In this document: piece by piece, positions 63,171 to 64,000 of the stretch
Layout of the letters: the number at the start of each line of letters is the position of its first letter
How positions within the stretch are numbered: the stretch's first letter is position 1
Origin: Bugula neritina
Taxonomy: Eukaryota > Bryozoa > Gymnolaemata > Cheilostomatida > Bugulidae
DNA length: 64,000 nucleotides
Reading direction: 5' to 3'
Assembly (NCBI GenBank): GCA_964035545.1
Contig: OZ037770.1
Location: 7,006,229-7,070,228 of the forward strand
The notes under the pieces: model-generated
The model's database searches: none
The model's input: the letters and a program-made list of their open reading frames with translations, nothing else
What the model was told of the DNA's origin: nothing
Translations under genes and position numbers: made by a program

Positions 63171-64000
63171 GGTATGTTGCAGCATACTTCAGTATGTTGC
63201 AGTATATTTCGCTGTGTTGTAGCATATTTCAGTCTGTTGCAGTATGTTTCAATGTGTTGCAGGGTATTTCGATATGTTACAGTGAACATCAGTATGTTGC
63301 AGTATATTTCAGTATGTTGCTCATGTTTCAGTGTGTTACAGTATGTCTTAGTATTTTGCAGTATATTTCACTGTGTTACACTGTATTTCTATATTTTACA
63401 GTGTTTATCAGTAGGTTGCAGTATGTTGCAGTATGTTGCTGTGTATTTCATTATGTCACACTGTATTTTAGTATGTTGCAGTATATTGCATTATATGTCA
63501 GTATATGGCAGTATATTTTAGTATGTTGCTTATGTTTCAGTATGTTACAGTATGTTTTAGTATTTTGCAGTATATTTCACTGTGTTACAGTGTATTTCAA
63601 TATTTTACAGTGTTTTTCAGTGTATTTCAGTATGTTGCAGTTTCTTGCGTTATATTTCAATATGTTCCAGTATATTTCAATGCGTTGCAGGGTATTTCAA
63701 TATGTTACAGTATATTTCATTCTTTTACAGTGTTTTTCAGTAGGTTGCAGTATTCTGCAGTATGTCACAGTGTATTTCAGTATGTTACAGTGTATTTCAT
63801 TATGTTGCAGTATGTTACAGTACATTTTCGCATATTACACTATACTTCAGCGACTTGTGGTGTCTCTCAGTACGCTACAGCGTAATTCAGTATGTTGCAG
63901 CAATTTTCAATGTGTTACAGTATATTTCAGTATATTACCGTATATTCAGGTATTTCGCAGTGTAATCCAATGTGTTGCAGTGTGTTTCAGTATGTTACAG
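63171..64000 (+). repeat. Array end of window; start of another 2.8-kb-type copy
   Basis: 63171-63400 switches to the family with TTGCAGCATACTTCAG, as at 8220 and 21600. From about 63410, and certainly from 63505, it follows 57684-58179 (offset 5821), including the landmark at 63822. The array continues past the window. Confidence 0.75.

Larger units (their letters stand above)
50180..64000 (+). repeat. 10-bp-unit satellite array, right part
   Basis: This is the same 10-bp unit, in the same orientation, continuing from the base after the transposon to the end of the window. It resumes in the expected phase: the left flank ends TTTTTCAGTATGT and the right flank begins GTTGCAGTATCTTCC, so it is the same array split by one insertion. 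This side is organised into other higher-order repeats (219, 746 and 2781 bp) than the left side, although it shares variant blocks with the left (for example 51293-52000 resembles 658-1400). The array runs off the window edge, so its length is unknown. Confidence 0.97.

Noticed and set aside
1-64000. Hundreds of overlapping open reading frames of 60-400 codons, mostly on the + strand
   Set aside because: They are all translations of the 10-bp repeat in three frames. They end wherever a unit variant makes TAG, TAA or TGA, share one decapeptide and have no domains. None is annotated as a gene.
1-64000. CRISPR array
   Set aside because: There are no repeat-spacer alternations of 25-40 bp, no unique spacers and no cas genes. 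The periodicity is 10 bp throughout.
1-64000. Telomeric repeat
   Set aside because: No run of TTAGGG-type or other 5-8 bp telomeric units. The 10-bp unit is variable and organised in HORs, unlike a telomere.

Overview
The window is eukaryotic, non-coding repeat DNA. About 61.4 kb (1-47612 and 50180-64000) is one satellite/minisatellite array built from a degenerate 10-bp unit. The two main unit classes are TATGTTGCAG (G class, with TTACAG and TGTGTT variants) and TATATTTCAG (T class, with TTTCAA and TGTATT variants), and they roughly alternate. The unit has the same orientation throughout, so the + strand is rich in T and G across the window. I see no protein-coding gene, rRNA, intact tRNA or CRISPR array. 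The many overlapping open frames are a by-product of the array: the unit lacks + strand stops in any frame and 10 is not a multiple of 3, so all three + frames read the same ten-residue periodic peptide.

The array is hierarchical. From left to right: 1-2489 is a copy of sequence found again at 21492-23980 and 29817-32305. 2391-5430 is repeated at 15919-18958. 6036-15920 holds three tandem copies of a 3.2-3.3 kb higher-order repeat (HOR). 16961-33610 is a tandem pair of 8325-bp blocks, each containing a nested 1735-bp tandem pair. 33611-35600 is an internally deleted copy of the same block. 36150-44217 holds repeats spaced 4401 and 3622 bp apart. 44218-47612 is a mosaic of the same families. 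On the right side, 50195-50632 is a 219-bp tandem pair, 50633-52330 is a mosaic, 52330-54980 is a diverged copy of a 2.8-kb block, 54990-57070 is a 746-bp HOR (2.8 copies), and 56540-63170 is a 2781-bp HOR (2.4 copies). A conserved, unusually diverged block of about 70 bp recurs 28 times and acts as a landmark of the HORs.

The only interruption is a 2567-bp insertion at 47613-50179. It has the hallmarks of a non-autonomous DNA transposon: a perfect 18-bp terminal inverted repeat starting CACAG, imperfect inverted arms extending to about 230 bp, no transposase reading frame, and flanks that rejoin into a normal array sequence if a 2-bp GT duplication is assumed. The termini and short duplication fit the CACTA/Mirage/Chapaev group. 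Inside it is a tRNA-derived, SINE-like piece with pol III A and B boxes (49208-49261).

A tRNA-type SINE and a long-TIR DNA transposon inside a large homogenised satellite suggest a metazoan genome. The species cannot be named from this sequence. Nested, near-identical HORs with uniform orientation and no genes are typical of pericentromeric or other heterochromatic satellites, but location and function are inference. All HOR boundaries were read by eye and are accurate to roughly 10-50 bp.
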